From positions 1 through 64,000 of the forward strand of contig NZ_JANIAA010000050.1 of the NCBI RefSeq assembly GCF_024505145.1: a stretch of 64,000 nucleotides of DNA, given 5' to 3'. This DNA is from Streptomyces rugosispiralis (lineage in GTDB: Bacteria > Actinomycetota > Actinomycetes > Streptomycetales > Streptomycetaceae). Made by a program: the position numbers and the translations under genes. Below, piece by piece: positions 1-7,750 of this stretch. Under the pieces are notes generated by a model, which worked only from the letters and a program-made list of their open reading frames with translations, ran no database searches and had not been told where the DNA came from. Every line of letters begins with the position of its first letter. Position 1 is the stretch's first letter.

Positions 1-169
1 CGTTTCCGATCCGAATTCCGTTTCCGGTGGCCGTTGGAGGGCCTTGCCTTTCGGCTTCACCGACTTTATCAGAATTTCTCCGAGTCGATTTCCACCCCCG
101 CCGGTGGGCTCCTCCGAAGACCGTTGAGTGCTCCGGGTTCCCCTCTGGCGGAGCCGTAAACGTACTGGA

Positions 170-203
170 GCGGGGCTCCTCGATGCAAATCGAGGAGCCC
201 CGC
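170..203 (-). terminator. Hairpin terminator downstream of the RNase J gene
   Basis: A perfect 15-bp inverted repeat (170-184 paired with 189-203) closes on a 4-base loop. It starts about 47 bases beyond the RNase J stop codon. Streptomyces terminators often lack a long T tract, so the stem alone is the evidence. Bases 1-169 show no gene I can support. Confidence 0.75.
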
Positions 204-250
204 CGGGTGTTCAGCGCCGGTGTGGTGCTGAGGGGGTGTCAGGGGTGACG

Positions 251-1936
251 TCAGACCTCGACGACCACGGGAAGGATCATCGGACGACGGCGGTAGCTGT
301 CGGAGACCCACTTGCCGATCGCGCGCCGTGCCAGTTGCTGGAGCTGGTGCGGGTCCACGACCCCGTCGGAGGCCGACTTGGCCAGGGCGTCCTCGATCTT
401 CGGGATGACCGCGGAGAAGGCGGAGTCCTCGATACCGGAGCCCCTGGCCTGGATATGCGGACCGCCCACGATCTTGCCGGTCGTACTGTCGACGACCACG
501 AAGATCGAGATGATGCCCTCCTCACCGAGGATGCGCCGGTCCTTGAGCGAGGTCTCCGTGACATCGCCGACCGAGAGGCCGTCCACGTACACGTATCCCG
601 CCTGCACCTTGCCGACGATCTTGGCGATGCCGTCGACCAGGTCCACCACGACACCGTCCTCGGCGATGACGCAACGGTTCTTCGGAACCCCGGTCAACGC
701 GCCCAGTTCGGCGTTGGCACGCAGATGGCGCCACTCGCCATGGACCGGCATCAGGTTCTTGGGCTTGCAGATGTTGTAGAAGTACAGCAGCTCGCCGGCC
801 GAGGCATGGCCGGAGACATGGACCTTGGCGTTCCCCTTGTGGACGACCGTGGCGCCCCATCGCGTCAGTCCGTTGATGACGCGGTAGACCGCGTTCTCAT
901 TGCCGGGGATCAGCGAGGAGGCCAGGATCACCGTGTCGCCCTCGACGATCCGGATCTGGTGATCGCGGTTGGCCATCCGGGACAGCGCGGCCATCGGCTC
1001 GCCCTGGGAACCCGTGCAGACCAGCACCACCTCGTCGTCCCGGAGGTCGTCGAGGGTCTTCACATCCACCACGAGACCGCCCGGCACCCGCAGATAGCCG
1101 AGGTCACGGGCGATGCCCATGTTGCGGACCATCGAGCGGCCGACGAAGGCGACCTTGCGCCCGTACTCATGCGCCGCGTCGAGGATCTGCTGGATGCGGT
1201 GCACATGGCTGGCGAAGCTGGCGACGATGATGCGCTTCTGCGCGTTGCCGAAGACCTGGCGCAGCACACCGGAGATATCGCGCTCCGGCGGTACGAACCC
1301 GGGGACCTCGGCGTTGGTGGAGTCCACCAGGAGCAGATCGATGCCCTCCTCGCCGAGCTTGGCGAACGCGGGCAGATCCGTGAGCCGGCCGTCGAGCGGC
1401 AGCTGGTCCATCTTGAAGTCGCCGGTGTGCACGGCCATGCCGGCCGGGGTGCGGATGGCGACCGCGAGGGCGTCCGGGATGGAGTGGTTGACCGCGACGA
1501 ACTCGCACTCGAAGGGGCCGATCCGCTCGCGGTGCCCCTCCTCGACCTCGAGGGTGTACGGACGGATCCGGTGCTCCTGGAGCTTCGCCTCGATCAGGGC
1601 GAGCGTCAGCTTGGAGCCGATCAGCGGGATGTCGGGCTTCTCGCGGAGCAGGAAGGGGACGCCGCCGATATGGTCCTCATGGCCATGAGTGAGGACGATG
1701 CCGTCGATGTCGTCGAGACGGTCCCGGATGGATGTGAAGTCCGGCAGGATCAGGTCGACTCCGGGCTGCTCCTCCTCGGGGAAGAGCACCCCGCAGTCGA
1801 CGATCAGCAGCCGGCCGCCGTACTCGAAGACCGTCATGTTCCGGCCGATCTCACCGAGGCCGCCGAGCGGGGTGACGCGCAGACCGCCCTCGGGGAGCTT
1901 CGGCGGAGGGCCGAGCTCTGGATGCGGATGACTCAA
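251..1936 (-). CDS. rnj: Ribonuclease J (metallo-beta-lactamase/beta-CASP RNase)
   Basis: The protein is 561 aa, the usual RNase J length. It has the metallo-beta-lactamase signature THGHEDH (His84, His86, Asp88, His89), the later HTGDFK segment, the beta-CASP region and a C-terminal domain. RNase J is a 5'-exo and endoribonuclease in mRNA turnover and rRNA maturation; that function is family knowledge. I chose the TTG start at 1936 because a GAGGAG ribosome site lies 6 bases upstream and family homology begins at SHPHPELG; an ATG-like extension to 1993 has no such support. The gene follows dapA on the same strand after 124 bp and ends before a strong hairpin. Confidence 0.96.
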   Translation of the reverse strand: MSHPHPELGPPPKLPEGGLRVTPLGGLGEIGRNMTVFEYGGRLLIVDCGVLFPEEEQPGVDLILPDFTSIRDRLDDIDGIVLTHGHEDHIGGVPFLLREKPDIPLIGSKLTLALIEAKLQEHRIRPYTLEVEEGHRERIGPFECEFVAVNHSIPDALAVAIRTPAGMAVHTGDFKMDQLPLDGRLTDLPAFAKLGEEGIDLLLVDSTNAEVPGFVPPERDISGVLRQVFGNAQKRIIVASFASHVHRIQQILDAAHEYGRKVAFVGRSMVRNMGIARDLGYLRVPGGLVVDVKTLDDLRDDEVVLVCTGSQGEPMAALSRMANRDHQIRIVEGDTVILASSLIPGNENAVYRVINGLTRWGATVVHKGNAKVHVSGHASAGELLYFYNICKPKNLMPVHGEWRHLRANAELGALTGVPKNRCVIAEDGVVVDLVDGIAKIVGKVQAGYVYVDGLSVGDVTETSLKDRRILGEEGIISIFVVVDSTTGKIVGGPHIQARGSGIEDSAFSAVIPKIEDALAKSASDGVVDPHQLQQLARRAIGKWVSDSYRRRPMILPVVVEV

Positions 1937-2060
1937 AAGACTCTCCTCACCACGCACGCCACATGCCCCCTGGGCACATGGCGCGCGTGACATTCGTGCA
2001 CTTGCTGATGTGTCTGTATGCAGTTGTGAAGTATGAAGGTGCGAGCAATCGCCTCTTTGC

Positions 2061-2960
2061 TTAGAGCTGTACCCCGCCGGCGGCGAGATCGCGCTTGAGC
2101 TGTTCGGTTTCCTCGGCGGTCAGTTCGACCAACGGCAGGCGCAGCGGCCCCGCGGGCTGGCCCTGGAGGGCGAGCGCGGCCTTGGTCGTGATCACACCCT
2201 GGGTGCGGAACATGCCGGTGAAGACCGGCAGCAGCTTCTGGTGGATCTCCGTTGCCTTCGCGACGTCGCCCGCGAGATGGGCCTCGAGCATGGACCGCAG
2301 CTCGGGGCTGACCAGATGGCCGACCACGGAGACGAAGCCGACCGCGCCGACCGACAGCAGCGGCAGGTTCAGCATGTCGTCGCCGGAGTACCAGGCGAGG
2401 CGGGAGCGGGCGATGGCCCAGCTGGCGCGTCCGAGGTCGCCCTTGGCGTCCTTGTTGGCGACGATGCGCGGGTGCTCGGCGAGCCGGACGATGGTCTCGG
2501 TGCCGATCGGGACACCGCTGCGGCCCGGGATGTCGTAGAGCATGACCGGCAGGCCGGTGGCGTCGGCGATGGCGGTGAAGTGCCGCAGGAGGCCCTCCTG
2601 CGGCGGCTTGCTGTAGTACGGCGTGACGGCCAGCAGCCCGTGGGCACCGGCCTGCTCGGCGGCGCGGGCGAGTTCCACGCTGTGCCGGGTGTCATTGGTG
2701 CCCGCTCCGGCAACGACGTGGGCGCGGTCGCCGACCGCCTCCACCACGGCACGTACGAGCTGGGCTTTCTCCGCATCGCTGGTGGTGGGGGACTCGCCGG
2801 TGGTGCCGTTGACGATCAGTCCGTCATTGCCGGCGTCCACCAGATGAGCAGCGAGTCGCTGGGCGCCGTCGAGGTCGAGCGCGCCGTCAGTGGTGAATGG
2901 CGTGACCATGGCGGTCAGCACCCGCCCGAAAGGGGTCTGCGATGTGGATGTCGGTGCCAT
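2061..2960 (-). CDS. dapA: 4-hydroxy-tetrahydrodipicolinate synthase
   Basis: The 299 aa protein is a class I aldolase (TIM barrel) that condenses pyruvate with aspartate semialdehyde, the first committed step of lysine and diaminopimelate synthesis. Visible signatures are GTTGES near residue 52, TPYYSKPP near 113, YDIPGR with the proton-relay Tyr near 142, and the Schiff-base lysine in VANKDAKGD (Lys170). The start ATG at 2960 gives the standard length; the open frame continues upstream to 3038 without family similarity. The pathway partner dapB lies 2.6 kb away at 5511-6263. Streptomycetes usually have a second dapA elsewhere, so this may be one of two. Confidence 0.95.
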   Translation of the reverse strand: MAPTSTSQTPFGRVLTAMVTPFTTDGALDLDGAQRLAAHLVDAGNDGLIVNGTTGESPTTSDAEKAQLVRAVVEAVGDRAHVVAGAGTNDTRHSVELARAAEQAGAHGLLAVTPYYSKPPQEGLLRHFTAIADATGLPVMLYDIPGRSGVPIGTETIVRLAEHPRIVANKDAKGDLGRASWAIARSRLAWYSGDDMLNLPLLSVGAVGFVSVVGHLVSPELRSMLEAHLAGDVAKATEIHQKLLPVFTGMFRTQGVITTKAALALQGQPAGPLRLPLVELTAEETEQLKRDLAAGGVQL

Positions 2961-3030
2961 GGGCTCCACGCTACTCGTAGCGCGACCCGCGGCGCTCGCT
3001 CGGGGCGGCGGACGGTGCGAAGAGATGGGA

Positions 3031-3068
3031 CCCGGCACTGCCTGCTCGGGGGTTCAAGCAGTGCCGGG
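3031..3068 (-). terminator. Hairpin terminator between thyX and dapA
   Basis: An 11-bp perfect inverted repeat (3031-3041 with 3058-3068) with a 16-base loop follows the thyX stop on the minus strand and precedes dapA by about 70 bases. It probably separates the two transcripts, or attenuates dapA. Confidence 0.55.
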
Positions 3069-3166
3069 CCCGTTTGTTCAGCCTAGATGAACTTCTCGAA
3101 ACGCCGCAATACGGACACTTCACCCGATGATCCGTCCGAGGCGCGGGCCCCGGGCCATGGGGGCGG

Positions 3167-3907
3167 CTACGGAGCCACTCGGCCGTTGGCGTTGAAGGCG
3201 GCGTGGGTGAGCGGCATCAGCCCCGCCCAGTGCGCCTCCATCCGCTCCCCCACCATCTCGATCTCCCGCTGCGGGAACGAGGCCACCGCGGCCTGCTCGT
3301 GCTGGGTGCGCAGCCCCAGAAAGTGCATCAGCGAGCGGGCGTTGCAGGTGGCGTACATCGAGGAGAACAGGCCGACCGGGAGCACGGCCCTGGCCACCTC
3401 GCGGGCCACTCCGGCGGCCAGCATCTCCTGGTACGCCTCGTAGGCGTGACGGTACGCGTCCTCCATGACCCGGCCGGTCAGCTCGTGCTGCGCCGGGGTG
3501 CCCTCGACGAACTCGTACTTCCCCGGGCGGCCCTGCTGGACCAGCTTGCGGGCCTCCCCCGGCACGTAGAACACCGGCTCCAGACGGCGGTAGCGACCGG
3601 ACTCCTCGTTGTACGACCAGCCCACGCGGTGCCGCATGAACTCGCGGAAGACGAAGATCGGGGCGCTGATGAAGAAGGTCATCGAGTTGTGCTCGAACGG
3701 GCTGCCATGGCGGTCCCGCATCAGGAAGTTGATCAGGCCCTTGGAGCGCTCCGGGTCCTTGGTGATCTCCTCGAGGGACTGCTCACCCGCGGTGGACACC
3801 CGCGCGGCCCACAACACATCGGAGTCGGCAGCGCTGTGCTTGACCAGCTCGACGGTCACATCGCTGCGGAAACTGGCCTTCTCGATCTCGGCGGGGATCT
3901 CGGTCAC
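3167..3907 (-). CDS. thyX: Flavin-dependent thymidylate synthase ThyX
   Basis: The 246 aa protein carries the ThyX signature RHR (residues 92-94) followed after eight residues by Ser103 in SGRYRR, within the accepted RHR-X7/8-S spacing. ThyX makes dTMP from dUMP using FAD, NADPH and methylenetetrahydrofolate, and is unrelated to ThyA. The length matches the family, and the ATG at 3907 begins the expected N terminus. It lies upstream of dapA on the same strand with a hairpin between them. Confidence 0.96.
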   Translation of the reverse strand: MTEIPAEIEKASFRSDVTVELVKHSAADSDVLWAARVSTAGEQSLEEITKDPERSKGLINFLMRDRHGSPFEHNSMTFFISAPIFVFREFMRHRVGWSYNEESGRYRRLEPVFYVPGEARKLVQQGRPGKYEFVEGTPAQHELTGRVMEDAYRHAYEAYQEMLAAGVAREVARAVLPVGLFSSMYATCNARSLMHFLGLRTQHEQAAVASFPQREIEMVGERMEAHWAGLMPLTHAAFNANGRVAP

Positions 3908-3992
3908 CGGGCGGGTCCTTCCATGGTGCGTCGCTCAGGGCGGCGCCCAGCTTACGGGGCACCACCGACAGCCCCGCTCAGCAGAAATTTTT

Positions 3993-4002
3993 GACTTAAG
4001 TC
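3993..4002. promoter_or_regulatory. 10-bp perfect palindrome overlapping a TTGACT box
   Basis: GACTTAAGTC is a perfect palindrome in the divergent region between thyX (minus) and the small membrane-protein gene at 4086 (plus). It overlaps TTGACT (3991-3996), a good -35 match for plus-strand transcription, but I see no convincing -10 box 16-19 bases downstream. It could be an operator or a chance A/T-rich palindrome. Confidence 0.25.
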
Positions 4003-4085
4003 GTCGGATCCGGGCACCCAATCGCTCATTCACACGTCCTACACAATGAAGTACTCACGTTCGAGGTTCCAAGGAGAGCCCGCAG

Positions 4086-4328
4086 ATGTTCCGCCGGCGA
4101 GAGCCCGTGCCGTTCGCCTTCGTCGCCGAAGCCGACCGATTCCGCAGCAATGTCACTCCACCACCCCGCCCCCGCGCCACACCGTCCCAGATCGCCGGAC
4201 GGACCTTGATCGGGCTCACGATCGTCGCGGGGTTCATCGGCTCGTTGATGTTCGGGATGCCCGCCCTCGACAGCCAGTCGCACCCCACCCACCAGATCCA
4301 GCAGCCAGAGGCGTCCGACGGACGCTGA
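4086..4328 (+). CDS. Small single-span membrane protein, function unknown
   Basis: This 80 aa protein starts at an ATG with a clear AAGGAG ribosome site about 9 bases upstream. The N-terminal half is basic and proline-containing. One hydrophobic span (about residues 42-60, LIGLTIVAGFIGSLMFGM) is followed by a short polar tail. I do not recognise a family. It is transcribed divergently from thyX and lies 65 bp upstream of another membrane-protein gene. The ribosome site and codon bias make it a credible gene. Confidence 0.7.
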   Translation: MFRRREPVPFAFVAEADRFRSNVTPPPRPRATPSQIAGRTLIGLTIVAGFIGSLMFGMPALDSQSHPTHQIQQPEASDGR

Positions 4329-4393
4329 CCGGCCCTGGGATAGCCTCACCCAGCACAGGCCCATCCGGACATGTGTGTGAGTGAGGAACTCCC

Positions 4394-4945
4394 GTGCCCC
4401 TGCCCTTCCTGACCGCCGACCGCGCCCGTGACAACGACGCGGCGGCCGGAGCGGACCCGCTCGGCTACGAGGACCCGGACCGCTGGCGCCGTCCCTACCG
4501 GCCGGGGCCCTGGAGGGTCGGGGGCGCCGCTGTTCTGCTGCTGCTCGCCTCGTACGTGCTGTTCTCCGCCATGATCATCGCGATGGCGGGATCGGTGTCC
4601 GCGGCCGGGGTCTGCGTCGGTTTCGCGGCGCTGATGATCGTGACAGCCGTAAGGCTGGTACGCAGCGGTGTGGTGGTGAGCTCCCAGGGGCTGCGCCGGA
4701 ACGGCTTCCTGCGCAGCACCACCGTGCGCCGGCAGGACATCGCCGCGATACGCACGGTCCAGCAGCCGGTCCGGTGGCTGGGCCTGCCGCGCACCGTCCA
4801 GGGGCAGGCGCTGCTGCTCCAGCCGGTGCGCGGTGGAGCGCCGGAAACCCTGATCACCAGCCATGACGCCGACTTCCTGGGCCAGGCGGAGAGCTTCGAG
4901 AGGGCCGCCGACGCGATCGAGAACTGGGCCGCCAGCCACAGCTGA
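4394..4945 (+). CDS. Membrane protein with a PH-like C-terminal domain
   Basis: The 183 aa protein starts at GTG behind a GAGGAA site. Two hydrophobic segments (about residues 43-62 and 68-87) form a hairpin, followed by a domain with the pattern VSSQGLRRNGFLRSTTVRRQ then IAAIRTVQQP, typical of bacterial PH-domain membrane proteins. The function is unknown and the family assignment rests on the sequence pattern only. It is convergent with the TPR-like gene at 5039, with a hairpin between. Confidence 0.75.
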   Translation: MPLPFLTADRARDNDAAAGADPLGYEDPDRWRRPYRPGPWRVGGAAVLLLLASYVLFSAMIIAMAGSVSAAGVCVGFAALMIVTAVRLVRSGVVVSSQGLRRNGFLRSTTVRRQDIAAIRTVQQPVRWLGLPRTVQGQALLLQPVRGGAPETLITSHDADFLGQAESFERAADAIENWAASHS

Positions 4946-5024
4946 GCCGCCCGCTGGGACGCTGCCCACCGCTGAGCCGTACGGCTGCGGAGGGACACCG
5001 CCCGGCCCCCTCATCCGTACCGCC

Positions 5025-5057
5025 GCGGGCGGCCGGGGTCAGCCGCCGGCCGCCCGC
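5025..5057. terminator. Bidirectional hairpin between convergent genes
   Basis: A 12-bp perfect GC-rich stem (5025-5036 with 5046-5057) and a 9-base loop. The stop codon of the minus-strand gene (5039-5041) lies in the loop. The site suits termination of both converging transcripts. Confidence 0.65.
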
Positions 5058-5500
5058 ACCGGTTTGCCGTCGTGCAGGGCGATGGCGCGCTGCATCGCCT
5101 TACGGGCACGCGCGGTGTCCCGGGCGTCGTGGTACGCCACGGCGAGCCGGAACCAGGACCGCCAGTCGTCCGGCGACTGCTCGGTCTCGGCCCGGCGCTT
5201 GGCGAAGACGGCGTCCGCCGAGTCCCGGTCGATCCGCCCGCCGGGCGTCCGTACCAGCTCGTCGACCGGGAGCCCGCCCTCCGCCTCCAGTTCCCGGGCC
5301 AGCCGGTCCGCGCTCCGCGCGAACTGCGTGGTCTGCCACAGGAACCAGGCGCCGATGAGGGGCATCACCAGCACCGCCACGCCGAAGACGACCGTGACCG
5401 GGGTGCCCTCCCGGATCAGCAGCACCCCGCGGTCGCCGACCAGCACGAAGTAGACGACCAGGACGGCCGCGAGAACGAAATATGTGATCTTTGCGCGCAC
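5039..5500 (-). CDS. Two-span membrane protein with TPR-like C terminus
   Basis: The 153 aa protein begins with two hydrophobic spans (about residues 5-22 and 33-54). A soluble part ends in a helical segment, WFRLAVAYHDARDTARARKA, that looks like one tetratricopeptide-type helix pair. It lies 10 bp downstream of dapB on the same strand, so it is probably the last gene of the dapB transcript. The function is unknown; a scaffold role would be a guess. Confidence 0.75.
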   Translation of the reverse strand: MRAKITYFVLAAVLVVYFVLVGDRGVLLIREGTPVTVVFGVAVLVMPLIGAWFLWQTTQFARSADRLARELEAEGGLPVDELVRTPGGRIDRDSADAVFAKRRAETEQSPDDWRSWFRLAVAYHDARDTARARKAMQRAIALHDGKPVRAAGG

Positions 5501-5510
5501 CGCTGTGCCC

Positions 5511-6263
5511 TCAGTCCAGATCGAGGAAGTGTTCCAGGCCGAAGGTCAGGCCGGGGGTGGTCACCACGCGGCGAACGCCGAGCAGGATGCCGGGCATGAA
5601 GCTGCTGTGGTGGGTGGAGTCATGGCGGAGGGTGAGCGTCTCGCCCTCGCCGCCCAGCAGGACCTCCTGATGGGCCAGGAGCCCGCGCAGCCGCACCGAG
5701 TGCACCGGCACCCCGTCCACGTCCGCGCCCCGCGCCCCGTCGAGCGCCGTGGCGGTGGCGTCCGGCTGCGGGGCGCAGCCGGCCTCCCGCCGGGCCTCGG
5801 CGATCAGCTGCGCGGTGCGCGCGGCGGTGCCGGAGGGGGCGTCCACCTTGTTGGGGTGGTGCAGCTCGATGACCTCGACCGATTCGAAGAACCTGGCGGC
5901 CTGGCGGGCGAACCGCATGGTCAGCACGGCACCGATGGAGAAGTTCGGCGCGATGAGCACACCGGTGGCCGGCGAGGCGTCGAGCCAGCCGCGCAGCCGC
6001 GTCAGGCGCTCGTCCGTCCAGCCGGTGGTGCCGACGACGCCATGGATGCCATGGCGGACGCAGAACTCGAGGTTGTCCATCACCGAGGCCGGTTCGGTCA
6101 GCTCGACCGCCACCTCGGCGCCCGCCTCGACCAGGGTCTCGGGCTTGTCGCCCCGCCCCAGCGCGGCGACCAGCTCCAGGTCCTCGGCGGCCTCCACGGC
6201 TCGTACGGCCTCGGAGCCGATCCGGCCCTTGGCGCCGAGGACGGCCACACGCAGCTTGCTCAT
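5511..6263 (-). CDS. dapB: 4-hydroxy-tetrahydrodipicolinate reductase
   Basis: The 250 aa protein catalyses the NAD(P)H-dependent step after DapA in diaminopimelate/lysine synthesis. The N terminus has the Rossmann motif GAKGRIG, and the catalytic signature ELHHPNKVDAPSGTA is intact. I chose the ATG at 6263 because the nucleotide-binding strand starts at once (MSKLRVAVLGA) and an AAGGA-type site precedes it. The longer open frame to 6542 is noncoding in character. It follows the M16 protease gene after 107 bp, and the TPR-like gene follows 10 bp downstream. Confidence 0.96.
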   Translation of the reverse strand: MSKLRVAVLGAKGRIGSEAVRAVEAAEDLELVAALGRGDKPETLVEAGAEVAVELTEPASVMDNLEFCVRHGIHGVVGTTGWTDERLTRLRGWLDASPATGVLIAPNFSIGAVLTMRFARQAARFFESVEVIELHHPNKVDAPSGTAARTAQLIAEARREAGCAPQPDATATALDGARGADVDGVPVHSVRLRGLLAHQEVLLGGEGETLTLRHDSTHHSSFMPGILLGVRRVVTTPGLTFGLEHFLDLD

Positions 6264-6370
6264 CGATCCTGTTTCCTTCGATCCGGGAGGCTCTGGCACG
6301 GACTTGACCGGCGTACGGACTGAGCCGAGCGACGGACTGAACCGACGTACGGACCGGCCCGGCCGACGGG

Positions 6371-7750
6371 CTAGGCGACGGCCTCGTCGAGACGCGCCGC
6401 CTGCTTGTCCTTCAGCGGGCCGATGACGGACAGCGAAGGACGCCGTCCCAGTACATCGCGCGCCACCTCGCGCACCTCGTCCGGGGTGACCGCCGCGATC
6501 CGCTCGAGCATGTCGTCCACCGACATCTGCTCGCCCCAGCACAGCTCGCTCTTGCCGATCCGGTTCATCAGCGCGCCGGTGTCCTCCAGGCCCAGCACGG
6601 TGGAGCCGGAGAGCTGGCCGACCGCGCGCCGCAGCTCCTCGTCGCTCAGGCCGTTCTCGGCGACCTGGACGAGCTCGTCGCGGCAGATCTTGAGAACGTC
6701 GTGCACCTGGTTCGGGCGGCAGCCGGCGTAGACGCCGAAGAGCCCGCAGTCGGCGAAGCTTGAGGTGTAGGAGTAGACGCTGTAGGCGAGGCCGCGCTTC
6801 TCCCGGACCTCCTGGAAGAGCCGGGAGCTCATCCCGCCGCCGAGCGCGGTGTTGAGCACCCCGAGCGCCCAGCGGCGGTCGTCGGTGCGCGGGATGCCGG
6901 GCATGCCGAGGACGACATGGGCCTGCTCGGTCTTGCGGTTCAGCAGCCCGACCTTGCCCGCCGTACGGATCGCACGGGTGCCGGCGCGCGGGGCGACCGG
7001 GGCCGCGTCGGTGCGGGACAGGGCGCCCGCCCTGTCGAACGCGGCGTGCACCTGGCGTACGACGTCGTCGTGGTCCACGTTGCCCGCGGCGGCGACGACC
7101 AGGTGGGTGGGGTCGTAGTGCTTCCGGTAGAAGCGGGCGATCTGGTCGCGGCCCAGGGCGTTGACGGAGTCGACGGTGCCCAGGACCGGGCGGCCGAGCG
7201 GGGTGTCGCCGAGCATGGTGTGGGCGAACAGGTCGTGCACGCAGTCGCCCGGGTCGTCCTCGGTCATCGCGATCTCTTCGAGGACGACACCGCGCTCCGC
7301 GTCCACGTCCGCCGCGTTGATCACCGAGCCGGTCAGCATGTCGCAGACGACGTCGATGGCCAGCGGCAGATCGGTGTCGAGCACCCGCGCGTAGTAGCAG
7401 GTGTACTCCTTGGCGGTGAAGGCGTTCATCTCGCCGCCGACCGCGTCGATGGCCGCGGAGATGTCCAGCGCGGAGCGCCGCCGGGTGCCCTTGAAGAGCA
7501 GATGCTCCAGATAGTGGGTGGCTCCGCCGAGCGTACGGGTCTCGTCGCGCGAGCCGACGTGCGCCCAGATGCCGAAGGTGGCCGAGCGCACGGAGGGGAG
7601 GGTCTCGGTGACGACGCGCAGGCCCCCGGGGAGGGTCGTCCTGCGGACCGTGCCGATGCCGTTCTCGCCCTCGAGAAGCGTTTGGGTACGGGCGACGGCC
7701 CGCGCCTCCGAGGAGGTGCGGGCCGTCGTCACGGAATCGCGGGACGTCAC
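6371..7750 (-). CDS. M16 family zinc metalloprotease (insulinase/mitochondrial processing peptidase type)
   Basis: The 459 aa protein has the inverted zinc motif HxxEH (HYLEH, residues 79-83) and the downstream glutamate region typical of M16B peptidases. The second half carries the LNTALGGGMSSRLFQ signature of the non-catalytic repeat. Its GTG start overlaps the pnp stop codon (GTGA), which implies translational coupling with PNPase. This rpsO-pnp-M16-dapB order is conserved in actinomycetes. The substrate is not known. Confidence 0.93.
   Translation of the reverse strand: MTSRDSVTTARTSSEARAVARTQTLLEGENGIGTVRRTTLPGGLRVVTETLPSVRSATFGIWAHVGSRDETRTLGGATHYLEHLLFKGTRRRSALDISAAIDAVGGEMNAFTAKEYTCYYARVLDTDLPLAIDVVCDMLTGSVINAADVDAERGVVLEEIAMTEDDPGDCVHDLFAHTMLGDTPLGRPVLGTVDSVNALGRDQIARFYRKHYDPTHLVVAAAGNVDHDDVVRQVHAAFDRAGALSRTDAAPVAPRAGTRAIRTAGKVGLLNRKTEQAHVVLGMPGIPRTDDRRWALGVLNTALGGGMSSRLFQEVREKRGLAYSVYSYTSSFADCGLFGVYAGCRPNQVHDVLKICRDELVQVAENGLSDEELRRAVGQLSGSTVLGLEDTGALMNRIGKSELCWGEQMSVDDMLERIAAVTPDEVREVARDVLGRRPSLSVIGPLKDKQAARLDEAVA

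Noticed and set aside
128..1990. 620-codon open frame antisense to RNase J
   Set aside because: High-GC third positions leave antisense frames open; no ribosome site, no recognisable domain, and RNase J is certain on the other strand.
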